Shown: positions 7,698 to 13,112 of the stretch, piece after piece
Layout of the letters: each line of letters starts with the position of its first letter
Numbering within the stretch: position 1 is the first letter of the stretch
Assembly (NCBI GenBank): GCA_902768065.1
Contig: CACXJP010000061.1
Span: 1 to 13,112 of the forward strand
DNA length: 13,112 nucleotides
Origin: an uncultured Erysipelotrichaceae bacterium
Lineage (GTDB): Bacteria > Bacillota_I > Bacilli_A > RF39 > UBA660
Direction: 5' to 3'
Notes under the pieces: generated by a model
The model's input: only the letters and a program-made list of their open reading frames with translations
Databases searched by the model: none
What the model was told of the DNA's origin: nothing
Translations under genes and position numbers: made by a program

Positions 7698-8702
7698 ATG
7701 ATAAAAGTAGCAATTAATGGATTCGGAAGAATCGGAAGATTATGTTTTAGATTAATGGAAGAAAATCCAGAGTTTGAAGTAGTGGCAATTAATGATTTGA
7801 CAGATGCAGAACAATTAGCATATTTATTAAAATATGATACTAATCATAGAAATTATAGAATAGATGAAATATCTGCTGATGGAGAATATATTGTAGTAGG
7901 AGATAGAAGAGTAAAAGTTTACTCTGAAAAAGATCCAGCAATGTTACCATGGAAAGATTTAGATATTGATGTAGTATTTGAGTCAACTGGTTTATTTACA
8001 TCAGATGAAAAAGCAATGGCTCATATTAATGCAGGAGCTAAACATGTAATTATTTCTGCACCTGCTAAAGGAGATTTAAAGACAGTAGTTTATAATGTTA
8101 ATCATAAAATATTAACAGGAGATGAAAAAATTATTAGTGCAGCAAGCTGTACAACAAACTGCTTAGCACCAGTAGTAGATGTATTAGATAGAGAGTTTGG
8201 AATTGTAAAAGGATATATGACTACAGTTCATGCTTATACTAATGATCAAGCATCACTAGATATAGCTCATAAAAAAGGACATATGGCACGTCGTGGTCGT
8301 GCATGTGCTGCAAACATAGTACCAGCATCAACTGGAGCAGCATCAGCTATTGGACTTGTATGCCCTAATCTAGCAGGAAAATTAGATGGAATGGCAATGA
8401 GAGTACCAGTACCAACTGGATCAGTAGTAGACTTAACATTAGAATTAGAAAAACCAGTAACAAAAGAAGAAATAAATGATGTTCTTAAAGCAAATACAAA
8501 CGAAACAATGGAATTCACAATGGATCCAATCGTATCAAGTGATGTTATTGGAAGAAGATGTGGTTCTCTAGTAGATGGATTATCTACAAGTGTATTGGAT
8601 GTAGATGGAAAACAACTTGTAAAAGTAGTTTCTTGGTATGATAATGAAATGTCATATACTGCACAAATGGTAAGAACTGCTAAATATTTAATGACAAAAT
8701 AA
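7698..8702 (+). CDS. gap: Glyceraldehyde-3-phosphate dehydrogenase, type I
   Basis: This enzyme oxidises and phosphorylates glyceraldehyde-3-phosphate to 1,3-bisphosphoglycerate in the cytoplasm, reducing NAD. The 334-residue length is standard. The Rossmann motif NGFGRIGR is at 7-14, followed by AINDL with Asp33, which favours NAD over NADP (the glycolytic GapA type). The active-site motif SCTTNC has the nucleophile Cys151, and the base His178 is in HAYTNDQ. MRVPVPTGSVVDL and SWYDNEMSY are normal. The segment HKKGHMARRGRACAAN replaces the more usual HKDLRRARAAA-type phosphate-site sequence, keeping the arginines with a slight insertion. It has its own promoter and terminator, so it is separated transcriptionally from pgk only 65 bases downstream. 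Confidence 0.98.
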   Translation: MIKVAINGFGRIGRLCFRLMEENPEFEVVAINDLTDAEQLAYLLKYDTNHRNYRIDEISADGEYIVVGDRRVKVYSEKDPAMLPWKDLDIDVVFESTGLFTSDEKAMAHINAGAKHVIISAPAKGDLKTVVYNVNHKILTGDEKIISAASCTTNCLAPVVDVLDREFGIVKGYMTTVHAYTNDQASLDIAHKKGHMARRGRACAANIVPASTGAASAIGLVCPNLAGKLDGMAMRVPVPTGSVVDLTLELEKPVTKEEINDVLKANTNETMEFTMDPIVSSDVIGRRCGSLVDGLSTSVLDVDGKQLVKVVSWYDNEMSYTAQMVRTAKYLMTK

Positions 8703-8723
8703 AGGACTAGCTCCTTTTTTTTT
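8701..8723 (+). terminator. Rho-independent terminator after gap
   Basis: AAAGGA (8701-8706) pairs with TCCTTT (8712-8717) over CTAGC and runs into nine consecutive Ts (8715-8723). The stem is short, and its left arm begins inside the TAA stop, so termination may be partial and allow some read-through into pgk. Confidence 0.65.
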
Positions 8724-8734
8724 ATCAAAAAAAA

Positions 8735-8743
8735 TGATATACT
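8735..8743 (+). promoter_or_regulatory. Extended -10 promoter for pgk-tpiA
   Basis: TGATATACT gives TGn plus TATACT (8738-8743), one mismatch from consensus. The -35 position falls in the T-run of the gap terminator. It is followed by a good ribosome-binding site (AGGAGAGG, 8755-8762) before the pgk ATG. Confidence 0.5.
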
Positions 8744-8767
8744 CAAAGAAAGATAGGAGAGGTTAAG

Positions 8768-9940
8768 ATGAAAACAATTAAAGATATAGATATTGAAAAT
8801 AAAAAAGTAATTATAAGATGTGATTTTAATGTTCCAATAAAAGAAGGAAAGATTGTGGATGATACTAGAATTCAAGCTGCTCTAGAAACAATTAAGTATT
8901 GTATAGATCATAATTCAAAAATAATACTATTATCTCATTTAGGACGAGTAAAAGAAGAAGCTGATTTAGAGAAAAATGATTTAGCACCGGTAGCAAAAAG
9001 ATTATCAGAATTGTTAAAACAAGATATATTATTCTGTGATACAACAAGAGGAGAAAAACTAGAAGCAATAGTAGATAGTCTAGAAGCAGGAGATATAGTT
9101 TTAGTACAAAATACTAGATATGAAGATTTAGATGGTAAAAAAGAAAGTGGAAATGATAAAGAATTAGGAGCATATTGGGCATCCCTTGGAGAGGTATTTA
9201 TCAATGATGCTTTTGGAACAGCACATAGAGCACATGCATCAAATGTTGGAATTGCTAGTAATTTACCTTCTGCTGTAGGATTTTTAATAGAAAAAGAAAT
9301 AAATGCTTTAAGTACCTTAGATAATCCAGAAAGACCTTTTATAGTAATATTAGGAGGAGCAAAAGTTTCTGATAAAATAGGTGTAATAAAAAATCTTGCA
9401 ACAAAAGCAGATAGAATTTTAATAGGTGGAGGAATGGCCTTTACATTCCAATACTCACAAGGATATGGCATTGGAAAATCTCTACTTGATGAAGAAAATG
9501 TAGAGTTCTGCAAAGAAATGATAGAAAAATATCCAGATAAAATTATTCTTCCAATAGATTTCGCAGTAACAAATGAATTTACAAATGATGAGGAATATAG
9601 AGTAAAAAGATTTAATGATATTTCAGAAAATGAAATGGGATTAGATATTGGCAATGAAACATTAGACTTATTTGAAAATATCATAAGTGAAGCAGGTATA
9701 GTTGTTTGGAATGGACCTCTTGGAGTATATGAATTTGAAAAATATAAGAAAAATACAGATGAATTATTAAAATTCATTTGTGATAATAATATAAAAACAA
9801 TCCTTGGTGGTGGAGATATAGTAGCAGCATCAGCTGAAGCAGGTTACAAAGAAAAAGTATATCATGCATCAACTGGAGGAGGAGCAACCTTAGAATATCT
9901 TGAAGGAAAAGAACTTCCAGGATTAAAAGCTATTAAGTAG
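8768..9940 (+). CDS. pgk: Phosphoglycerate kinase
   Basis: Pgk transfers the phosphate of 1,3-bisphosphoglycerate to ADP, the first ATP-yielding step of glycolysis. The 390-residue product has all family blocks in order: RCDFNVP near 18-24, SHLGR near 57-61, NTRY near 116-119, FINDAFGTAHRAHAS near 145-159, GGAKVSDK near 197-204, the nucleotide-loop IGGGMAFTF, WNGPLGVYE, GGGDIVAA and STGGGATLE near the C terminus. No key residue appears altered. It is the first gene of the second glycolytic unit; the TAG stop is part of the next gene's ribosome-binding site. Confidence 0.98.
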   Translation: MKTIKDIDIENKKVIIRCDFNVPIKEGKIVDDTRIQAALETIKYCIDHNSKIILLSHLGRVKEEADLEKNDLAPVAKRLSELLKQDILFCDTTRGEKLEAIVDSLEAGDIVLVQNTRYEDLDGKKESGNDKELGAYWASLGEVFINDAFGTAHRAHASNVGIASNLPSAVGFLIEKEINALSTLDNPERPFIVILGGAKVSDKIGVIKNLATKADRILIGGGMAFTFQYSQGYGIGKSLLDEENVEFCKEMIEKYPDKIILPIDFAVTNEFTNDEEYRVKRFNDISENEMGLDIGNETLDLFENIISEAGIVVWNGPLGVYEFEKYKKNTDELLKFICDNNIKTILGGGDIVAASAEAGYKEKVYHASTGGGATLEYLEGKELPGLKAIK

Positions 9941-9944
9941 GTGG
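9939..9944 (+). promoter_or_regulatory. Ribosome-binding site supporting a TTG start
   Basis: AGGTGG, overlapping the pgk stop, lies 5 bases before TTG at 9950. The first in-frame ATG (10025 region) would drop about 25 residues and has only a weak GGA nearby, so the TTG start is preferred. Confidence 0.65.
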
Positions 9945-9949
9945 TTTAG

Positions 9950-10381
9950 TTGAGTGTAATTACATTTCAACAATTAGATATATCAGATATAAATAAAATA
10001 AGAGAAATTGAAAAAATTATTGGAATGACAATAGATATAAATAAAGAAGATAATTCCAATGAATTTGATAAATATATATATACAGAAAAAGATAATCAGA
10101 TAGATAGTATCTTCTTAATACAATGTTTAAGAGATATAAAAACTTGTAATGTTATCTGGCTTAATGCTGATTTATCAAGAAAAAGCATAATCAAAGATGC
10201 AACCAATTATGCTTTGGAAATACTTGGTATGGAAGAAGCATTTATAAACGTTGCTAATAATAATCCTAATTTGATAAAATATTTAGAAAAAAATGAATTT
10301 GAATCATTAGGAGAAGAAGATGGGAATATAATCTTCCTAAAAGAAAAGACAGAAGAACAAGTAAAGAGTATAACAATATAA
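9950..10381 (+). CDS. Small GNAT-like protein of unknown function
   Basis: This 143-residue acidic, soluble protein starts at TTG. I do not recognise a named family. The C-terminal half, with a helix ATNYALEILGMEEAFINVANNNPNL-like segment (positions about 83-108), then LIKYLEKNEFESLG and a final hydrophobic strand NIIFL, follows the pattern of GNAT N-acetyltransferases: helix, strand with Asn, helix ending in a Lys/Gly-x-Phe turn, last strand. The acetyl-CoA pyrophosphate loop (R/Q-x-x-G-x-G/A) is not evident; the equivalent position reads LSRKSIIKDA. It may be a degenerate, non-catalytic GNAT. It is embedded without promoter between pgk and the glycosyltransferase (9 and 10 bases from them), so it is co-expressed with glycolysis and lipid glycosylation. 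Confidence 0.6.
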   Translation: MSVITFQQLDISDINKIREIEKIIGMTIDINKEDNSNEFDKYIYTEKDNQIDSIFLIQCLRDIKTCNVIWLNADLSRKSIIKDATNYALEILGMEEAFINVANNNPNLIKYLEKNEFESLGEEDGNIIFLKEKTEEQVKSITI

Positions 10382-10391
10382 AGGTGAATTT

Positions 10392-11627
10392 ATGAGAATA
10401 GGAATTTTTACAGAAACATATAAACCATATATAAGTGGACTAGTAACAAGTGTTGCGATGTTAAAAGGTGCCCTTGAAAAACAAGGTCATGAAGTATATG
10501 TAGTTACAGCAAACTTAGAAAGCTTTAAATATGAATATGATCCAATAGATAGAGTATTAAAAATACCAGGATTACCAACAGGGATATATGATTCAAGATT
10601 AACAAGTATATATCCAATAAAAGCAGTAAATAAAATAAAAGCATGGAAATTAGATGTAATCCACTCACAAACAGAGTTTGCGATAGGAACATTTGCAAGA
10701 TTAATTGCTAAACAATATAATATTCCTCTAGTTCACACATATCATACATTATATGAAGATTATATTTACTATATTACAAAAGGATATTTTGAAAGATCTA
10801 GTAAGAAATTAGTTCAATATATTACAAGATTCTACTGTGATACAACAGCAACAGAGTTAATTGTACCAACAAATAAGATATATAAATTGTTTAAAGAAAA
10901 ATATAAATTTGATAAAAATATTCACATTATTCCAACAGGAATAGAAGTAGAAAGATTCTTTAAAGAAAATATAGATGATAAGCAAGTAAGAAGTCTAAGG
11001 AAGACTATAGGTATTTCAAGAAGAGACTTTACAATACTATTTGTAGGTAGATTAGCAGAAGAAAAAAATATTGAGTTCTTAATTAATTCACAAAAAAAAT
11101 TAGTAGATAAGCATAATAATATAAAACTAATAATAGTAGGAGATGGACCTGATAAAGAAAAATATGAGAAATTAGCAAGAACCTTAGGATTAGAAGATAA
11201 CATCATATTTACAGGAAAAGCTGCTTGGGATGATATGCCATACTATTATCATGTATCTAATATCTTTGCAACAGCTTCAAAATCAGAAACTCAAGGACTA
11301 ACAGTAATAGAAGCAATGGCCGCAAATACTGTACCTGTATGTATGAGAGATGAAGCATTCCAAAGTATGGTTACAGAAGACTTAAATGGACTATTCTTTG
11401 AAAAAGAAGAAGAGTATATAGAAAAAGTATTATATTTATACGACAACAAAGATGAATTAGAATATTTAAATAAACAAGCAAGAATCCAAGCAGAACATTA
11501 TGGTTCTAAGAATTATGCTGATAGAGTATTAGAAGTATATGAAAGAGCAATAAAAGAAAAGAAAGAACAAAATAGATTTGGAATTATTTCCAAAATAGCC
11601 AAATTAGTTAAGGGGATATTTAAATGA
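10392..11627 (+). CDS. GT4 glycosyltransferase, probable diacylglycerol glucosyltransferase
   Basis: The 411-residue GT-B enzyme resembles family GT4 1,2-diacylglycerol 3-alpha-glucosyltransferases, which make monoglycosyl-diacylglycerol from UDP-sugar at the inner membrane face. Evidence: N-terminal FTETYKPYISGLVTSV (about 6-21), HSQTEF and HTYHTLYEDY in the acceptor domain, IPTGIE, VGRLAEEKN at 218-226 opening the donor domain, and the EX7E motif with Glu299 and Glu307. The last 17 residues form a cationic amphipathic helix, fitting peripheral membrane attachment as known for such enzymes. The start follows AAGGTGA. Its TGA stop overlaps the tpiA ATG (ATGA). Acceptor and sugar are inferred; a different lipid or mannosyl transfer cannot be excluded. 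Confidence 0.85.
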   Translation: MRIGIFTETYKPYISGLVTSVAMLKGALEKQGHEVYVVTANLESFKYEYDPIDRVLKIPGLPTGIYDSRLTSIYPIKAVNKIKAWKLDVIHSQTEFAIGTFARLIAKQYNIPLVHTYHTLYEDYIYYITKGYFERSSKKLVQYITRFYCDTTATELIVPTNKIYKLFKEKYKFDKNIHIIPTGIEVERFFKENIDDKQVRSLRKTIGISRRDFTILFVGRLAEEKNIEFLINSQKKLVDKHNNIKLIIVGDGPDKEKYEKLARTLGLEDNIIFTGKAAWDDMPYYYHVSNIFATASKSETQGLTVIEAMAANTVPVCMRDEAFQSMVTEDLNGLFFEKEEEYIEKVLYLYDNKDELEYLNKQARIQAEHYGSKNYADRVLEVYERAIKEKKEQNRFGIISKIAKLVKGIFK

Positions 11628-12316
11628 TAGTAATATTAAATAACAAATCAAACTTATCAAAGGATGAGTTCTTAAATTATCAGGAGGAACTAAAAAAAAT
11701 AAAATCGCCATATGAAATAGTATTGTGCCCAACATACTTAAATATAGGCTTATTTAATATTGATAATATTTCATTAGGAAGTCAAAATGTTAGTTGCAAT
11801 AGTGATGGAGCATATACTGGTGAAATCTCTGCAAAAAGTCTAAAAAAAATAGGAGTTAGCTATTCATTAGTTGGACATAGTGAAAGAAGAGCATATCAAA
11901 AAGAAACAAACAAAGAGATAAATGAAAAAATTAAAAGATTATTAGAAAATGATATAACTCCAGTACTATGTGTAGGAGAAACAAAAGAAGAAAGAGAAAA
12001 TAATCAAGTAGAAGAAGTTATCAGAAAACAAATACTTGAAGCCATAGAAGGTATAACTCCAAGTAATATTGAAAAAATAATAATTGCTTATGAACCAATT
12101 TGGTCCATAGGCACAGGATTAATTCCCAATTTAGAAGATATCATTAAAGTAAATAATTATATTGGAGAAATACTACCATATAATAAGATAGTATATGGTG
12201 GTTCAGCAAACGAAGAAAACATTGATAGTTTAAAATCAGATGAAATAGATGGTTATTTACTAGGTGGATTAAGCCTTAAACCTCAACAATTACAAACATT
12301 TATAGATAAACTATAA
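11624..12316 (+). CDS. tpiA: Triosephosphate isomerase, short divergent form
   Basis: TpiA interconverts dihydroxyacetone phosphate and glyceraldehyde-3-phosphate. The product is 230 residues against about 250 in most bacteria. Catalytic residues are kept: Lys8 in NNK (normally NWK), His85 in VGHSERR, and Glu157 in AYEPIWSIGTG. GSQN, GAYTGEIS and VYGGSANEENI match other conserved blocks. Departures: the Trp of NWK is Asn; the loop-6 C-terminal hinge after GTG reads LIP instead of a Lys-containing sequence; the phosphate-site GGASL is GGLSL; and the protein lacks several residues before the VYGGS strand. The ATG overlaps the glycosyltransferase stop by 4 bases, with AGGGG 8 bases upstream, so translation is coupled. 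It is probably active, since all three catalytic residues remain. Confidence 0.93.
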   Translation: MIVILNNKSNLSKDEFLNYQEELKKIKSPYEIVLCPTYLNIGLFNIDNISLGSQNVSCNSDGAYTGEISAKSLKKIGVSYSLVGHSERRAYQKETNKEINEKIKRLLENDITPVLCVGETKEERENNQVEEVIRKQILEAIEGITPSNIEKIIIAYEPIWSIGTGLIPNLEDIIKVNNYIGEILPYNKIVYGGSANEENIDSLKSDEIDGYLLGGLSLKPQQLQTFIDKL

Positions 12317-12324
12317 TATAAGTA

Positions 12325-12357
12325 GACAAAATCGACAAAAATTGTGAAATTTTTGTC
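12325..12357. promoter_or_regulatory. Cluster of Spo0A-box-like TTTTGTC motifs
   Basis: TTTTGTC occurs three times in 33 bases: on the - strand at 12325-12331 and 12334-12340 (9 bases apart), and on the + strand at 12351-12357. The middle copy extends to TTTTGTCGAT, one mismatch from the known Spo0A box core TTTTGTCGAA. The cluster lies just upstream of, and overlaps, the probable spo0A -35. Autoregulation by Spo0A is inferred. Confidence 0.4.
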
Positions 12358-12367
12358 TTTATCTTTT
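12334..12367 (+). terminator. Inverted repeat after tpiA, likely terminator
   Basis: GACAAAAATT (12334-12343) is perfectly complementary to AATTTTTGTC (12348-12357) across GTGA. It is followed by the T-rich CTTTATCTTTTTTT-like tail. The stem has only two G-C pairs, so it would be weak, but it is the only terminator candidate for the pgk-tpiA unit. It overlaps possible Spo0A boxes, so it could instead or also be an operator. Confidence 0.55.
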
Positions 12368-12386
12368 TTTGGACATATTATATAAT
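12353..12386 (+). promoter_or_regulatory. Possible spo0A promoter
   Basis: TTGTCT (12353-12358, four of six to consensus) and TATTAT (12376-12381) lie 17 bases apart; a perfect TATAAT follows at 12381-12386 but lacks a matching -35. I see no sigma-H-type sequence (AGGAWWW and GAAT). The -35 is within the TTTTGTC cluster. Confidence 0.4.
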
Positions 12387-12417
12387 TATAAATGCGTAAT
12401 ATATGATAGAGGACAAA

Positions 12418-13112
12418 ATGGAAAAAGTTAAGTTATTAGTTATTGATGATAACAAAGAATTAATTGAATTACTAAAGGAGTATTTTGGTGAGCAGTCAGG
12501 TGCTGATATTGTATTAACAGCTAAGGATGGTAAAGAAGGAATAGAGAAGATTAAAAACAATCTAGACAAGTTTAATATGATATTACTAGATCTTATAATG
12601 CCAAATAAAGATGGTGTTGAAGTACTAAAATATATTAAAGAAGAGGGTATAGATAAAAAAGTAATTGTACTAACGTCATATAATGCTCAAAATATGATTA
12701 GAAATGTTGCTGAATTAGGGGCAGATTATTTTATATTAAAACCATTTGAATTAGATTCATTATATGAAAAAATAATTGAAATAAGTAATAATAATGGATT
12801 ATCTTCGCAAAATATAGATTTATATAATAATAATCTCCAAGTATCTATTACTAAGGCACTACATGAATTGGGAGTACCATCTCATATAAAAGGATATCAA
12901 TATATTAGAGAAGGTGTAACTTTAGTTTATAATAATCCAAAGATAATAGGAGGTATTACGAAAGAGTTATATCCTGAGATTGCCAAAAAGTATCATTCAA
13001 CAACTTCAAGAGTAGAAAGGGCAATAAGACATGCTATAGAAATAAGTTGGAATAGAGCAAATTGGGATTTTATGGAAGATTTATTTGGATATAGTGTAGA
13101 TATAGATAAAGC
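12418..13112 (+). CDS. spo0A: Spo0A, sporulation response regulator (3' end cut)
   Basis: Spo0A is the phosphorelay-controlled transcription factor that commits cells to sporulation. 231 codons are present and the frame is open to the window edge; by comparison with B. subtilis about 30 residues are missing. The receiver domain (1-120) has acidic D10/D11, phospho-acceptor Asp58 in LLDLIMPNKDG, Thr86 and Lys108-Pro109. After a short Asn-rich linker (about 121-135) comes the Spo0A-specific DNA-binding domain, recognised by LHELGVPSHIKGYQYIRE, LYPEIAKKY and the recognition helix SRVERAIRHAIEISW (Arg198 on). ATG 12418 follows GAGG (12410-12413); an in-frame ATG at 12403 has no ribosome-binding site. 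The gene is separate from the tpiA unit. Confidence 0.95.
   Translation, partial: MEKVKLLVIDDNKELIELLKEYFGEQSGADIVLTAKDGKEGIEKIKNNLDKFNMILLDLIMPNKDGVEVLKYIKEEGIDKKVIVLTSYNAQNMIRNVAELGADYFILKPFELDSLYEKIIEISNNNGLSSQNIDLYNNNLQVSITKALHELGVPSHIKGYQYIREGVTLVYNNPKIIGGITKELYPEIAKKYHSTTSRVERAIRHAIEISWNRANWDFMEDLFGYSVDIDK

Noticed and set aside
8267..8875. 202-codon open frame on the - strand across the gap/pgk junction
   Set aside because: Antisense to strongly conserved gap and pgk coding sequence, low-complexity Ser/Ile/Phe-rich translation, no ribosome-binding site; a shadow frame in AT-rich DNA.
8935..9777. 280-codon open frame on the - strand inside pgk
   Set aside because: Entirely antisense to a perfect pgk; the translation is Ser/Phe/Asn-rich with no family resemblance.
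12403..12417. Earlier in-frame ATG for spo0A adding MIEDK
   Set aside because: No ribosome-binding site before it, whereas GAGG is well placed for the ATG at 12418; the later start also gives the normal receiver-domain N terminus.
131..13112. Alternative genetic code (TGA = Trp) as in mycoplasmas
   Set aside because: Trp positions use TGG, and TGA ends the glycosyltransferase gene at 11625-11627 with a normal C terminus.

Overview
The window is a stretch of very AT-rich chromosome (I judge roughly 30% G+C by eye), with every gene on the + strand. It comes from a low-GC Gram-positive (Firmicutes/Bacillota) bacterium. Supporting this are clear UvrA, Lgt, YvcK, WhiA and Spo0A homologues, strong AGGAGG/AGGTGA ribosome-binding sites, and short T-tailed terminators. 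TGA works as a stop (end of the glycosyltransferase gene) and Trp is read from TGG, so this is the standard bacterial code and not the mycoplasma code. A spo0A gene at the right edge points to an organism with at least a sporulation-type regulator. I cannot place it to genus; uncultured gut Clostridia or Bacilli lineages would fit.

Layout: (1) 1-130 holds the tail of an upstream transcription unit, a terminator and the uvrA promoter. (2) 131-5902 is one tightly packed run: uvrA, a four-helix membrane protein of the YvlD/phage-holin-IV family, lgt, yvcK and whiA. Genes overlap or lie under 15 bases apart, and the run ends in a terminator built into the whiA stop. (3) 5923-7640 is a monocistronic TGS-domain nucleoside (uridine-type) kinase with its own promoter and terminator. 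(4) 7641-8723 is gap, again with its own promoter and terminator. (5) 8735-12360 is pgk, a small GNAT-like unknown, a GT4 membrane-lipid glycosyltransferase and tpiA, with no internal promoter or terminator that I can see. (6) 12317-13112 is a regulatory gap and spo0A, cut by the window end about 30 codons before its expected stop.

Functionally the window joins DNA repair (UvrA), lipoprotein maturation (Lgt), envelope/central-metabolism control (YvcK), division/metabolism (WhiA), the middle of glycolysis (Gap, Pgk, TpiA), glycolipid synthesis and the sporulation master switch. No gap between genes exceeds about 130 bases. I see no tRNA, rRNA, CRISPR, insertion sequence, phage remnant or toxin/defence system. 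I found no convincing new multi-gene system. The points most worth checking are the TTTTGTC cluster before spo0A, an in-frame deletion in WhiA, the glycolipid enzyme and GNAT-like gene inside the glycolytic operon, and the absence of hprK, rapZ and crh from otherwise familiar gene neighbourhoods.
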